DNA of 64,000 bases from Oryctolagus cuniculus. Taxonomy: Eukaryota; Chordata; Mammalia; Lagomorpha; Leporidae. The stretch lies in contig NC_091442.1 of NCBI RefSeq assembly GCF_964237555.1, positions 62,098,011 to 62,162,010 of the forward strand, read 5' to 3'. The stretch's first letter is position 1. Every line of letters begins with the position of its first letter. The notes under the pieces are model-generated. The model was not told the DNA's origin. It ran no database searches and saw only the letters and a program-made list of their open reading frames with translations. Shown here piece by piece: positions 23,598-35,578 of the stretch. Made by a program: the position numbers and the translations under genes.

Positions 23598-23978
23598 GCC
23601 ATTGCCTTGGCTCACTTGGCTAATCCTCCGCCTGCAGCGCCGGCACCCCAGGGTTCTAGTCCCGGTTGGGGCACCAGGTAGTAGTCCCGGTTGCTCCTCT
23701 TCCAGTCCAGCTCTCTGCTGTGGCCCAGGATGGCAGTGGAGGATGGCCCAAGTGCTTGGGTTCCTGTCACCCACATGGGAGACCGGGAGGAAGTACCCAG
23801 CTGCTGGCTTCAGATCTTCGCAGGGCTGGCTGTAGCAGCCATTAGGGATGTGAACCAACGGAAGGAAGACCTTTCTCTCTGTCTCTCTCATTGTCTATAA
23901 CTCTCTCTCTCTGTCTCTCTCTCTCACTGTCTAACTCTGCCTGGCCAAAAATAAAAAAATTAAAATTAAAAATTTTAA
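23598..23978 (+). mobile_element. CSINE, type A/B, with expanded (CT) tract
   Basis: Forward copy from GCCATTGCCTTGGCTCAC to an A/T-rich tail (23947-23978). An exact 16-bp duplication, AAAACCTAAATGCTAG, lies at 23582-23597 and 23979-23994. The (CT) region is longer than in other copies (23872-23935). Confidence 0.95.
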
Positions 23979-24206
23979 AAAACCTAAATGCTAGAATTAT
24001 GTGATTTCACATTGAAGTACATTTCACATAGTATGATTTTTAAATTGATAAAGTTGCAGAAAGGAAGAGAATCCAAAGTTTGCAACACTGTTTTTCTTTA
24101 GATTCTTTAAAACTCCCTGAGTTTCTTAACATCAGTACTGTTGGTATCTTGGACTGGCTAATCCCTTTTGTGGGAGATGGTTAGCACCATTCCTGGCCTC
24201 TGCTCA

Positions 24207-24355
24207 ACTGGGCCTAGGGTTAGGCAAGGAACCAGCAAGGGCACAATATTTAAGGAGGCACTCATTGTAAATTTTAATTCTGCCCTTCTACAACCCTGCA
24301 AGTGAGTGCCTCCTTAAATACTGAGCTCCTTGCACCTTCCTTGCCTCTGCCCAGT
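24207..24355. repeat. Nested imperfect inverted repeat (hairpin)
   Basis: Perfect 18-bp arms TATTTAAGGAGGCACTCA (24247-24264) and its complement (24303-24320) enclose a 38-nt loop. Outside them, further complementary blocks occur in order: GCAAGG (24235-24240) with CCTTGC (24328-24333), GGCAAGGAA (24223-24231) with TTCCTTGCC (24337-24345), and ACTGGGC (24207-24213) with GCCCAGT (24349-24355). Inside, TTGTA (24265-24269) can pair with TACAA (24289-24293). This looks like a palindromic MITE-type remnant; I did not recognise a family. Confidence 0.85.
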
Positions 24356-24359
24356 ACTG

Positions 24360-25236
24360 GCACTGGCTCTCTCCTCCCAGTTGTGACTGCCACGTGTGTC
24401 TCCCAACACTGCTGACTGCTGGGGGACAAAATCACCCCTGATTGAGATGCGCTGTAGTCTTTCTGAAGTGACTCAGCGTGTTTCTTGTTTTGTTTTGTTT
24501 TGTAGAATGCCAAGAGGAGCAGCCAGTAGTGTGACCTTTTTTGTACTCAGTGATAACTAAACACGGGTGTACTTTGGGTGGTGAGTGAGTGGCTGAGACA
24601 CTTGGGAAGTGAAGGTCTGAAGAGAGAGCTGTGGAAAGAAAGCACTGTGAGTTAATGGGCTGCTGGGCATTGGTGATAGGGAGTGCCAGGGCTTGTATGA
24701 AAAGTTACCCAAAGGGGGGAATTTATTCTACTATGCATAACAGACCTGACTTTTATGTCTTAGCTGCAGTGAAGAGTAAGAATTCGCATGTACATTTTGG
24801 GGTGGATATGACAGGATCTTCAAGTACATTTTCCTGATCTTAATGCTCAAAATATCTACAATAAACTGGAACTTTATTTTCTTTTTACAAAGTTAGGCAG
24901 TCTTCATGATTAATACCTCATTGTTCTATTTACTTTGGCTAATCTCAGTTCTATCCTACCTACTTTACTCTTTTCTGTTTTCTTGGGCCTTAAGGGAGGC
25001 TGTGGCATTTTGGGGAGTGTGGTGTGTATGGCATAGCTGCCAAGTAGATTAAAGATACATCAGATGGTAATGGACTACTAATCATACTAGTTAGTATGAG
25101 ATCACAAAACCACACTGAGTAGTATGATGTCTAGGTTTAAAACAAGAGATTGTTACTTCATGTTTAGCAGTAGAATTTAATCCCAAAAATTCCTAGTGCC
25201 TCACCTTCACAAATGTGTCAGTCAACACATTGCTCC
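24360..25236. other. Unassigned sequence
   Basis: Follows the inverted repeat and ends at T22. A (TTTTG)-type run lies at 24486-24503. No gene or transposon recognised. Confidence 0.4.
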
Positions 25237-25258
25237 TTTTTTTTTTTTTTTTTTTTTT
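25237..25258. repeat. Homopolymer T22
   Basis: A run of 22 T bases without recognisable SINE or LINE sequence on either side. It may be an old A-tail whose body has decayed. Confidence 0.85.
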
Positions 25259-25329
25259 GGTGCACTAAAACAGCAGATGCTAATAGCAACGAATTAAAGC
25301 ATTCAGTTTAATAATAGCACAACAACTTC

Positions 25330-25500
25330 TGCCAGACAATGTGCTTTATTTTGTTTGGACTTAATCCTCGGTAACATTAACCCTATTTTATAGATTTGAG
25401 CATCAGACCTAGCCAGGTTCATTAACTTCTCCAGAGGCACATGGGTTGGATCATTTCATTGCATATCTGCCAACTCTGGAGTCTGTGTTTTTCAGTGTAG
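25330..25500 (-). mobile_element. MIR-like fragment, reverse
   Basis: GACAATGTGCTTTATTTTG, CCTATTTTATAGATTTGAGC and CAACTCTGGAGTCTGTGTTT follow the inverted MIR order. Confidence 0.5.
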
Positions 25501-25668
25501 ATATCTGTAGATAGACTTAAGTGGTAATACTATACACAGAGTGCACATTATGAACAAATAACATGAAACCATACTGGTAGGTATAGAGTAAGTGTCAATG
25601 AATTCCCAGTGTTTTCAGGTATTATTTATTTAAAAAAGTGCACTCAATGATTCCTGTTAAAGCATGAT

Positions 25669-25683
25669 AAGGGAGGCTTTATT
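25669..25683. repeat. Target-site duplication (left) of the truncated L1
   Basis: AAGGGAGGCTTTATT, repeated exactly at 25902-25916. On the minus strand it begins AATAAAGCC, an A-rich start typical of L1 targets. Confidence 0.9.
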
Positions 25684-25901
25684 TTTTTTTAACTTTTATT
25701 TAATGAATATAAATTTCCGAAGTACAGCTTATGGATTACAATGGCTTCCCCCCCATAACGTCCCTCCAACCCGCAACCCTCCCCTTTCCCACTCCCTCTT
25801 CCCTTCCATTCACATCAAGATTCATTTTCGATTCTCTTTATATACAGAAGATCAGTTTAGCATACATTAAGCAAAGATTTCAACAGTTTGCTCCCACACA
25901 G
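25684..25901 (-). mobile_element. 5'-truncated LINE-1 (3' UTR only), reverse orientation
   Basis: About 218 bp match the antisense of the last part of the full-length L1 3' UTR, including the G-rich tract (here C-rich, 25750-25810). The 15-bp target duplication AAGGGAGGCTTTATT is exact at 25669-25683 and 25902-25916. Truncation falls inside the 73-bp unit. The T-run at the left is the inverted poly(A) tail. The exact duplication suggests a fairly young copy. Confidence 0.93.
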
Positions 25902-25916
25902 AAGGGAGGCTTTATT
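25902..25916. repeat. Target-site duplication (right) of the truncated L1
   Basis: Exact copy of 25669-25683, directly beyond the truncated 5' end of the L1 piece. Confidence 0.9.
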
Positions 25917-26600
25917 CAGGATGATTGCAATAGGGATAGGGACCAAAATAATGAGTTCTTGCAGTAGTGGTAGAAAGAATAGACTTAATTATGAATATAG
26001 AATGGGCAAGTGGAAATTTATAGCCAAAGTTGGGAGTCAGTGGATAGAAAATAACCAAGAGGAAATTTCAGAGGTAAAGGGGATTCTGGGTGAAGGCAGA
26101 CCAGGGAGTTGAGACCCTCACAGGAGGGGTGGTGGAGGACGAGGAACCTGATCAGGAACCTGATCCGATATCCAGCTCGAAGAGCATCCTGATGTAGTGG
26201 GACCCTGCATTGGTAAAGTTAGGTTTTATATGGAAGTGTACCAGTTGGCTTAGAAGAAGGTTTAGGGGGCTGATTCAAGTTTGGCCAAGCAGAGAGTCTT
26301 CGTCAATTTTTAAAATTTCATTCTGAGTGCTGTATAGCGGGTGATGGGCAAGCAGGCAGTGACTCATTCCCTCCTGTCTTTCAGTTCATTCTACAGGAAC
26401 ACGCGTAGGTGAATGATACTGAGGGAAGGCTGGAATTCCATGGAAAGGTGGTTTGTTCCTTACTGAGGTTTTCACGTTCCAGTGCAGCTGACGCGCTTAG
26501 AACTACTCCATCAGCTAGTGTTAGTGAAAATTGTATAACAGTAGTAGAGTTCTTTTTCCAAGGCCTAAGGCTGGAATATTCTCTCACCATTATTTATTAT
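25917..26600 (-). other. LTR-like block interrupted by the L1 at 25684
   Basis: Removing the L1 rejoins ATAAGGGAGGCTTTATTCAGG, which on the minus strand reads CCTGAATAAAGCCTCCC, a plausible poly(A)-signal context for an ERVL-like LTR. The region rightwards is higher in GC than its flanks and contains a short direct repeat, GGAACCTGATC (26140-26166). It was not recognised as a specific family. Confidence 0.3.
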
Positions 26601-27906
26601 TGTCATGGAGCCATTAGCTTTTGCCATTAGAAACTAAACTTAGAGGAAAGGTATTACAGTTGGATGTATGTGCTCCAAATTCTCATTACGTGCTGCTGAC
26701 CTCTCCCTATAAATCTCAGCTTGGAGTTATCAGCTTTCTACTTGTTGGCCCTAATTGGAAAGTTCTCTGCTATATACAGGTACAAAATGCACTATCAGAG
26801 CTTGAATTTCTGCCCCTTATTAACATTGCTTTTGTGACTTATTTCTTCAATTCTCTTTCCATTGGAAACCCAGCTGAAACAAATTCCACAGTTTTATATA
26901 CAAAGTGAACTTATGGTAGAACACATTACAAATCATGCAACGCAATAAACAAGAGTACAGTGATACTTCTGCCATTAGAGAATATTAACATGTCCTTTAT
27001 TAATTAATTACTTGCACACTATTTTTTCACTTAATAATCTAGGGACAAATTCATGAATTTTTAAGCAGTTTGAAACTCATTTTACTGTTTGAAAATCCAA
27101 GTAGCAGGTATAAAATAGTAAATTCCATGAAAAGTTTCCAAGAAGTATGTTTTAATTTCTTAAGGCCTACCTACACTTCTATTCTATTTTGGATTCTATT
27201 TTGACAAGACTCTCGGGTAGCTCAGAGGTAGCAGAAGCAGTGTTTCTGACTTAATACATGTGTCCATCAGCAAAATTATTTCCCTGAGAGAATCCTTTGG
27301 ATTTCCCATTCTAGTCATGAGTTCCTGCTGATGAATTTTCCAGCACTCTGTTAAGAGTCAGGGAGGCCACATTTTATGCAGAAAATCCTCTCCATGGAAG
27401 TGTCACTGTTCTATTTAGATACATTAGTTACAGCATTCTAGAACTCAGTGTCACTCACAAATAGTTACCTTCAGTGCCTACTTAGAAGTATTTGTGTTTT
27501 CAGTTCATATTTAACTATTTAAGCACTTACTTCACCAATTTCAATTAAATAGCACTTATTTTGACACAACGGTGAAGTGTTGGAATACAAGTTTTGTTCT
27601 ACTTATGTTTTTATTTTTCTATTAAAACTGTTAAACAGTCTTCAGCTTAATAAAATTTCAGCTTCATGAGGTCATGAAATGAAGTGATCAAAAGTATTTA
27701 TGGATTCTAAATTAAGATCTGTGATGGACTTATTTTTCACAGCATTAATATTGAGAAACAAAGATGCAAAAAAAGTATAAAAATTTTGTCACTGAAAATT
27801 GAGGTTAAATCATCATCTTTTTAAATGTATGGGACAAAGTTTTTCAGGCTTTTCTTGGTTGAGTTACTTTATAGCATGTTTGAATGACATGATTCATATT
27901 CAGTGA

Positions 27907-27948
27907 CTATATATGTATATACATATATATATATATACACACACACAA
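27907..27948. repeat. (TA)n/(CA)n microsatellite
   Basis: TATATATGTATATACATATA runs on into ATATACACACACACA. Confidence 0.88.
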
Positions 27949-28769
27949 GCTAGAAATGTATTATTGGGTATTGCTACTTGTAGAATTATAAAGGTGGATA
28001 GGAAAATTCAGCAAGATAAACAGTAGGTGGTGCATACTTTTGATACATATTATGGTTGTGATTGTGTGAATTTATAATCAGAGATTCCAGCTTTACATAT
28101 GTATCATGTAGTGCTAGGCATACTGTATACATCCAGTTGCTAATCTTTAAGCCCATAGACTTGACATACTATTTTTCAGATGGTACATAGATTATGAGAA
28201 AATAATTCCTGATTGCACCAACTTATTAAGTTTTTTGTTGTTGTTTCCGCTAGAAACTCAACCCACATTTGGATAGTAGTAATAGGTATAACCTGGGGAC
28301 CTTTCCCTTGTAATCTGCAACTGAAGCAGACAGCACGCTTGTGGGACTGAGTTCTTACTCTGCGGAGTCTTCATTCACAAGGTGGCAGGCATTAGCATCA
28401 GATCAGAATTAAGTGAAATTGTAGCACAACTAGTTATTTTTGCTTGCTATAAGAAGTTAAATGATCGAGATGCTAACAGAAAAAAAAATAGTATTTTCCC
28501 TAAAATAGTCTTGGATTCTGTCTACCCAAATAAGAAGTGGATCCATGCCACCACTTACTGCTAAAACCATTTATCATGCCAAGTGTTTGCAATTGTGTAG
28601 GATTTTTTTCAATGGTTTTATTCTTTTTTTACCAGTTGATTGACAGATATAATGAAAGCTGTTGGCAGCCCCTATCACAAACAACTGCTGCCATGTATTA
28701 ATAACAAAAAAAATACCCAGTTTTCTTTTTGGCAACCTGATAAAGAGTTTGATATTCTAATGTCTTTCC

Positions 28770-28770
<1 letters not shown>

Positions 28771-28803
<33 letters not shown>

Positions 28804-28804
28804 A
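28771..28804. repeat. (TA)n(TG)n compound microsatellite
   Basis: TATATATATG followed by about 12 TG units. Confidence 0.9.
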
Positions 28805-28905
28805 TGATATTTTGGTACTTTGCTAAAGTTCTCCCAGGAACTTTTAATTTCACATAGGATAGGTTTTTTTCAGAGGAACTTATGTATTAAACATATGACT
28901 TGTGT

Positions 28906-29233
28906 GGGGCTGGCACCATGGCTCACTTGGTTAATCCTCCGCCTGCGGTGCCGACATCCCACTTGGACGCCAGGTTCTAGTCCCGGTTGCTCCTCTTCTA
29001 GTCCAGCTCTCTGCTGTGGCTCAGGAGGGCAGTGGAGGATGGCCCAAGTGCTTGGTCCCCTGCACCCACATGGGAGACCATGGGGAAGCACCTGGCTCCT
29101 GGCTTCAGATCGGCACTGTGCCATCTGTGGTGGCCATTTGGGGACTGAACCAACAGAAGGAAGACCTTTCTCTCTGTCTCCCTCTCTCACTGTCTGTAAC
29201 TCTGCCTATAAAATAAATAAATTTAAAAAAAGG
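28906..29233 (+). mobile_element. CSINE, type B
   Basis: Forward copy: GGGGCTGGCACCATGGCTCA, B box GGTTCTAGTCCC near 28973, (CT) tract and AAATAAATAAATTT tail. The duplication CTTGTGT lies at 28899-28905 and 29234-29240. Confidence 0.93.
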
Positions 29234-29731
29234 CTTGTGTAGGCAAATTTAGAGGCCTCCAAAGGGTTACAGTTGAACAAAACATTTATAGAGAAACCTT
29301 TTTTAAAAAAATGTACATACATACATATGTATTACTTGAAATAATCCTACAGCTCTTTAAGCTTTAATTTCTCCATAAACTGGATGTATGATAGCTGCTA
29401 GGATGCACTGTAGTGAGAACTAGATGAAACAGCATCTATGAGTAAGTGAGGATTTCAAAATAATTTTGCGTGACAATGGACTTATCTTTCAATCACATTT
29501 TCCAAGCACTTTTTGTAGTGCCCTCTAACAGATTATTTACCTAGGTAAATGTCCATCCCACTGCCACCTCTTGCATCACATGGGCAAAAGGAACAATTTC
29601 TCTTACCACTTATTTGTAGAGTTCCTATTTACTTCATACAAAGAAAACCTTTTAGTCTGTCTATAGTTGGATTCCCTACTGTATGTTCATTTGCTACTAA
29701 ATTCTCCTAAGTCTGCTCTTATACATAGTAA

Positions 29732-29754
29732 GCATTCATTCATTCATTCATTCA
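29732..29754. repeat. (CATT)n microsatellite
   Basis: About five CATT units followed by AAAACATTTATTATTGAC, possibly the edge of a degraded L2 3' end. Confidence 0.75.
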
Positions 29755-29863
29755 AAAACATTTATTATTGACTTTGTGTTTGGTGGAGATATTGTGTTGA
29801 GAAAAAGTGAAGATTTTGCCTTGATAGCACATAAAAGCAGTTAAGTATTCCTAATTGACTCCT

Positions 29864-30009
29864 GAAGCTCTTGGCTCCTGGCTTAGGCTTGGCCCCACCC
29901 TGGGCATCGCGGCCATTTGAGGATGAACCAGCAGATGCTCTCTGTGTCTCTCCCTCTCACTGTGTAACTCTGCCTCTCAAATAAATAAAATAAATCTAAA
30001 AAAAAAAAA
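29864..30009 (+). mobile_element. CSINE 3' fragment
   Basis: Only the 3' half of a forward C repeat: CTTGGCTCCTGGCTTAGG, then GGATGAACCAGCAGATG, (CT) tract, AAATAAATAAAATAAATC and A-tail. The head is missing through 5' truncation. Confidence 0.85.
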
Positions 30010-30644
30010 GGACTGCATCCATGTGCTCTTAAACACTATCATCTAACAATGCACTTGTTTCCTAATAGACTTCACACAGTTATAAGAGGAAAAAATGTTT
30101 ACATGTACAGATTTTATAATTATTATGTTAATTCATTATCATTTAAATACAATGTAAATTAAACTCTCTCCTACATATTTTAATGATGAACCTGAGCTTT
30201 GTTAACTGAGTATTGAACAAGAGTTTTAAAATGGCATCAGTAGAGATGGATTCCATACAGTTGTGAGGAATTTGGAGGAGTGGTAAAATTTAATTAAAAG
30301 GTAACTTGTTGAAAAGTCTTAGAGTAATTAGAAAAATAGCATACAGCATTTTGGAAAATTCACTTTAATACATTTTAGAAGGTTATAATTTAGAAAGTAA
30401 ATGTATGTTGTCAATTTTTAAAAGCCCTCGGATAATATAGCTTAATATAACTCATTTAAAAGTTATGTAAAATATTAATAAATGATATTACCAATCTTAT
30501 TTAGGCTTTGCTCCCTGCTTGGACTTTGCTGTATATTTTATATGCGTATCTTTAATGCTTATTCCAGTACAATTATTACCATTTTATTAACATTTTACAG
30601 ATGTGGAAAAACAGAGGGTTGAAAGTTTAATACATTTGTATTTG

Positions 30645-30976
30645 TTTTTGTTTTTTAAAAAATTATTTATGTACTTCAAAGGCAGAGTTATGCTGAGAGA
30701 GAAAGCGAAAGAGATCTTCTGTCTGCTGGTTCACTCCCCAGAAGGGCGCAAATGCCAGGGCGGGGCCCCGCTGAAGTCAGGAGCCTGAGACTCCCATCCA
30801 GGTCTCCCACAGGAGTGGCAGGGTCCAAGCATTTGGGCCATCATCCACTGCTTCCCCAGGCACATAAACAGGGAGCTGGATCGGAAGTGGTGCAGCTGGG
30901 ACTCAAACTAGCACACATATGGGATGCTGGTGTCGCTAAGTGGCAACTTAACCCTCTGTACTACAATGCCAGCCCC
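30645..30976 (-). mobile_element. CSINE, type B
   Basis: Reverse copy with T-rich tail, GA-rich tract (30691-30712) and inverted head ending ACAATGCCAGCCCC. A 16-bp duplication with two mismatches, AATACATTTGTATTTG and AATACACTTGTCTTTG, lies at 30629-30644 and 30977-30992. Confidence 0.91.
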
Positions 30977-31141
30977 AATACACTTGTCTTTGATTTCAGA
31001 ACTATTTAATACCAGATCTGAAATTAAACCCATTCCATTATTTTATGGTGTACAGTGACACAGAGCTGCATGACACATTTAAATTTTCTGCACAAGTTTA
31101 AAGCGACAAACATAAATGTATAGAAGTTATTGCCTTGGCCA

Positions 31142-31330
31142 TTGATTCATTCATTCATTTATTCATCAAACATTTGTTGATCCTCTAGGCATTGTGCTAG
31201 GAACTGCATATACAACACATATCCATATTCTACCACATGTCCTGGTAGAATTGATAGTGGAAGACACAAGAATTAGAAATACAAGTAACTATAAAATAAT
31301 AATTTTGAAAAATGCTAAGAAGGAAACTGT
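31142..31330 (-). mobile_element. L2 (LINE-2) 3' end fragment, reverse
   Basis: ATTCATTCATTCATTTATTC, CAAACATTTGTTGATCC and GGCATTGTGCTAGGAACTG are the inverted terminal repeat and 3' end typical of ancient L2 copies. Confidence 0.6.
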
Positions 31331-31598
31331 TGGTGCCTTTTGTTAAGTGGATTACAGAGCAGGGTTCTTATGTCCTTCCTTCTCTGTGGGTAATTGTAAT
31401 TAGATTTACAATGTAGCTTACGGTAACCCAAGAGGATGCTGAAAATAGCTTTAGATAAGTGCGACTACTCTGTTGTAATCAAGCTGAACAGCTGGAAAGC
31501 ATCGGTCTTCCTATAGCCTTTTCGTTGCACAGAGGAAATTTTGGTTACTTGCTTGATATTCTTGATGAAAATTATGACATTACACCTGAACAGGTTTT

Positions 31599-31918
31599 TT
31601 TTATTTTATTTTTTTGACAGGCAGAGTGGACAGTGAAAGAGAGACAGAGAGGAAGGTCTTCCTTTTGCAGTTGGTTCACCCTCCAATGGCTGCCATGGCC
31701 GGCGCACCACGCTGATCTGAAGGCAGGAGCCAGGTTCTTATCCTGGCCTCCTATGGGGTGCAGGGCCCAAGCACTTGGGCCATCCTCCACTGCACTCCCT
31801 GGCCACAGCAGAGAGCTGGCCTGGAAGAGGGGCAACCGGGACAGAATCCGGTGCCCTGACCGGGACTAGAACCCAGTGTGCCGGAGCCGCAGGTGGAGGA
31901 TTAGCCTAGTGAGCCGGC
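31599..31918 (-). mobile_element. CSINE, type A (young)
   Basis: Reverse copy with the last head bases missing (ends GTGAGCCGG). An exact 14-bp duplication, CCTGAACAGGTTTT, lies at 31585-31598 and 31919-31932. Confidence 0.95.
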
Positions 31919-31932
31919 CCTGAACAGGTTTT

Positions 31933-34900
31933 GAAAGTTTACCAAGTGCTGCATCTGTATTTCAGTTTTTAAAAGGTGACTTTGGGGGTAATCTCAACAA
32001 TGACGTATGTCAGTTCAGAGAAAAGTGTAAAACTCCTTGGAGAGGATCGTTAGCACTCCCCTTTGGAGGCCTTCAAAGCTGCCATGAGGTCTAGATTACA
32101 GGTGGATTACTGAAATGAGAGTAGAAGTAGAGGTCATCAGTCCTAGGCTATGCTACTGATGGCCGTTCATGGGCATTGTTTAATAATAATGACCATGGTG
32201 GAATTTTTAGAATAGGATAAATGGGTTTTGAAGGAGTTACCTGATGCTGCTAAATCCCAGTGTTCAGGGAGATATAGCTTGGTGAAATGAACCTAAATGA
32301 AGAGAGCCCTTTGTTTGAAGGTAAAAAAGTGATGACACAAAAGCCACAGAGTAGAAGTAGAATTTAGGCTTAGCCTCTGCCCTGGACACCTAAATGTATA
32401 ACAAAAACAGCTATGTCCATCAGGTTTTGAAGGAGAAAAGAATGTGGAGTAGACAGTGTCTTAGTTAGAAATAAGGAAGATTGTATATAAACAGAAAAAG
32501 GGAAAGGTTGAGAAAGACATCAGACTGGAGAGTATGGACCACATAAGAAGCAGTGCAGGGCTGTGTGAGTAAGGGATTCAGCGAGAGTGTTAGTGATTAG
32601 GGAAAACTGGGGCTGTGAGTGCCAGTGAGGGGCGTCAGTAGAATTTAATGACTGCAGATACATAAATAGAGCTTTGGCTTAAAGGTGTTTCACTATTTCA
32701 GTTCCAAATACTGCCATGACCAGATTTCTACTACATTATTGTTTGAACTAAATGGTGAGGATGACAATGTCTAAAGGTCAGTGGATGCCCAGGCTGGTAT
32801 AGACACCTTGTTGTTCAGTTCAGTGTAAGGATTGGATGAAGCTACCAGTATTTATTCGAGTTTTGTGGCCTTGCTGGATAGTCTTGTACTTAAAACAGTT
32901 TTAAACTTGATAGAGGTACATATTTCATAGACTAATTTTCCAAGATAACACTTTTTTCAGTGTTACACTATACCAATTTGATATTTATTAAGATTTATAT
33001 ACCATAGTTTTGTTATTCGGATAGATTACTATTTGCTATTAATTTCCATTGTCACATTTTAAAACAAGATTGTCTTATTTGAGCATTTGACAATGGCAAT
33101 GTAAGTTAAAAAATATGAATTGGGTCTATAGATTGGCTTGCTCTGCAGCATATGAGAAAGTGTGCCTCATGTAAAATAAATAAGATATATTATCAAGTGA
33201 ATTTTAGCACAAAATTCATCAAAGTTTAGCCCTCAAAGTGTTTTTATATATTGCAGAGTCCAACCACCCATCCATGGCTGGTGCATGCAATTGGTGTCTT
33301 TTCAGCAAAGATATTTGTTCTCACTGTTGTGGAAATGCTTAGTATGATTAAAATTGGAGTATTGACTCCTGTCTTTAAAGCTGTGTAAGCCTGAGAGTCG
33401 GCTGTTGCAAGCCTAGTGCTGTTTCCTCCTCCATAAAGGGAGTTGTTAGTATTTCCAAAGAGTAATTGACAGAATTGGAGCAGCCCATTTACTTGTATAA
33501 CTTTCAGGTTATATTGATATTGAACAAAAATCCATCTGTCTGTAGTTCTCACCCACATTCTGTAGTTCAGCATTTTGGAATTACATTAGAAAATTTAAAG
33601 TTTCTTAAAATTAAGTGTTATGTTTTTCATATTTATGCAGCAACTTAGGCTTTGACAGTTCAATAGTAACATTCACAAAAAAATTCCCCAAAGGGTAGCA
33701 TTGAAGAAATAAAATTTGCCAGGCAAAACCATCTAGGCGTCTCCTGGAGAAAACCTATGCCTCTGCTCTGCTCAGTGGGTTGGCAGATGTGGGCTCCATG
33801 CAAATCCAGCAGTGACTTTCAGGGTGTGGCAACCATGTCCCTGGGTCAATTACACTTCCTCTAGTAGTTGTTCTTTGAGGCCTGTCCTTTAGGGCACCTC
33901 GTTACATTTGTCTATCTTAATCATATGTAAAAGTAATAATGCTCAAGACTCTAAAGTACAGTTTACTTCATACAATAACATATGAATGCATATTTTGTAT
34001 AGAGGATACGGTGGCTAATGGAGGGTCCTGTCTGTGTTGCTGTCTTCACCTGTCTTCCTGTGGAATCCCCCTCACCTATGCATTTCAAAAGAAGTGTTCA
34101 TCAAACTCTGCATTTGAGTATGTTTTGGATTTATTCTTTTTCACGGTTAAATTTCAACTACAACATTAAACCAATTATACTTGTCTTCAATATTCGTTGA
34201 TTTGTTTCATCTTTGACTTTCTCAATTAGAAGAAAAACAGGCCATTGACAGCTCTATAGGATGAGTGAACGAGATTAGTTCAGTATTTTTGCTGAAGTTC
34301 TGAGATCAAACTTTTTTGTTCTAGTGTTTTCTCTATTTCCATTTTGAAATAGTATTAAGTCATTTCCTGAGGTTCCTCCCATGTAATTGTATTACGCTTG
34401 TTTAGAGCTATGAGTTTATATTTCTGATTATTGGGAATACAATAGAATTTCTTGAAGTAAGCCATGAAAATGACCGCATTCTGTAGCTGTAAATAGGTTC
34501 TGTGGTTTTATGCCACAAGCTTTCTAGATATCCTGTGACTTTCAAAGATCACCTTTGATGCTGTGTAAACTGCAAACTTAGGTCTGTTTCTGGATATCTG
34601 ACAGGATGACGTGGTGTCTCATGCTATTATTTAACTGTGAAAGGCATGTTCCTTTTCAGCTTTGCCTTAATGCCCTCATATTTTTCAACCTTGGTTTAGT
34701 CAGCCACTCATCAGCTGATGTAGTCTTGCATTTTTGCCTGTATCATTAATCACTCACTTTAAGTCTCCTTTCAAAGTGCTTGCCAGTTGCTTCCAAAACA
34801 AACATGTTTTCTGGGCTTGTGTGGAAAGGAAAGGAGAAGGAAATTTAAAAGAAGATAAGAGCTGGGTTTTCAGTTACTTTGACTTTACTATTAATGTTAA

Positions 34901-35578
34901 CTAATGTCATTCAGAGTACAGAATCGTGATTGAAACATTAATGAGTATTTTATTTAGGGAACCATTTTCCTGAAGCCTTGTTGAACACTGAGAATTTACT
35001 AATATGATTGGAAGATGCTGCTGAGTTAAAGGGGAAACGGTCTCTTTCCTGAGCTATAGATCCATCTATTACTTCTGAAACTTGACTTACATAATGTTAA
35101 ATACTCCTTTTAAATTTAATATGGTTTCTGAAATAGTCCATTGTTTTTGGCAGACTCTTGTCTGTTTTGTTAAATACTAATAAAATTACCTCTGTCAGTT
35201 TATGCAATTTTTTATTTTTATCATTCTGTAGATAATAATCAACCATGTGTAAACATGAATAATGTATTTCCCCATGACATCATACATTCTTAGCTTTTTT
35301 AATAAACACCTTTGTAAAAATATATTTTATTCATGTCTTCATTAAAGTTTGTTCATGAGTTAGAAAAGATCATGCACCTTAGGTAATGCAGCTTGGTTAT
35401 AACTAACATTCTTAAGTCAATTAATTATGAGACACACTAGGCATAGAACTTTGTGACACCACAGGGTATCTAAATATCAGTATGGAAAGAGCTGCCAGAT
35501 GTCTTTAAAACATATTGCCACTTAAATCACCTAAATAATGGCCTCTGAAATTACAGAATTAAAAGTATAATATTTTAG
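31933..35578. other. Repeat-poor 3.6-kb stretch
   Basis: No recognised transposon, which is unusual here given one CSINE per 1.6 kb on average. The longest frame is 109 codons (33244-33573, minus) and shows no motif I know. It could be single-copy, perhaps constrained, DNA. Confidence 0.4.

Larger units (their letters stand above)
26601..28898. other. Repeat-poor AT-rich stretch
   Basis: 2.3 kb with no SINE or LINE that I recognise, only the microsatellites at 27907 and 28771. A tRNA A-box-like TAGCTCAGAGGTAG at 27220-27233 has no B box behind it. Confidence 0.4.

Noticed and set aside
27220..27290. tRNA-like A box (TAGCTCAGAGGTAG)
   Set aside because: No B box, no cloverleaf and no Pol III terminator at the expected distance.
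29732..29754. Short (CATT)n array considered as a CRISPR-like or regulatory repeat
   Set aside because: A pure tetranucleotide microsatellite without spacers, in a mammalian genome.
33244..33573. A 109-codon open frame on the minus strand
   Set aside because: No recognised homology or motif. Frames of this length are expected by chance in 64 kb.
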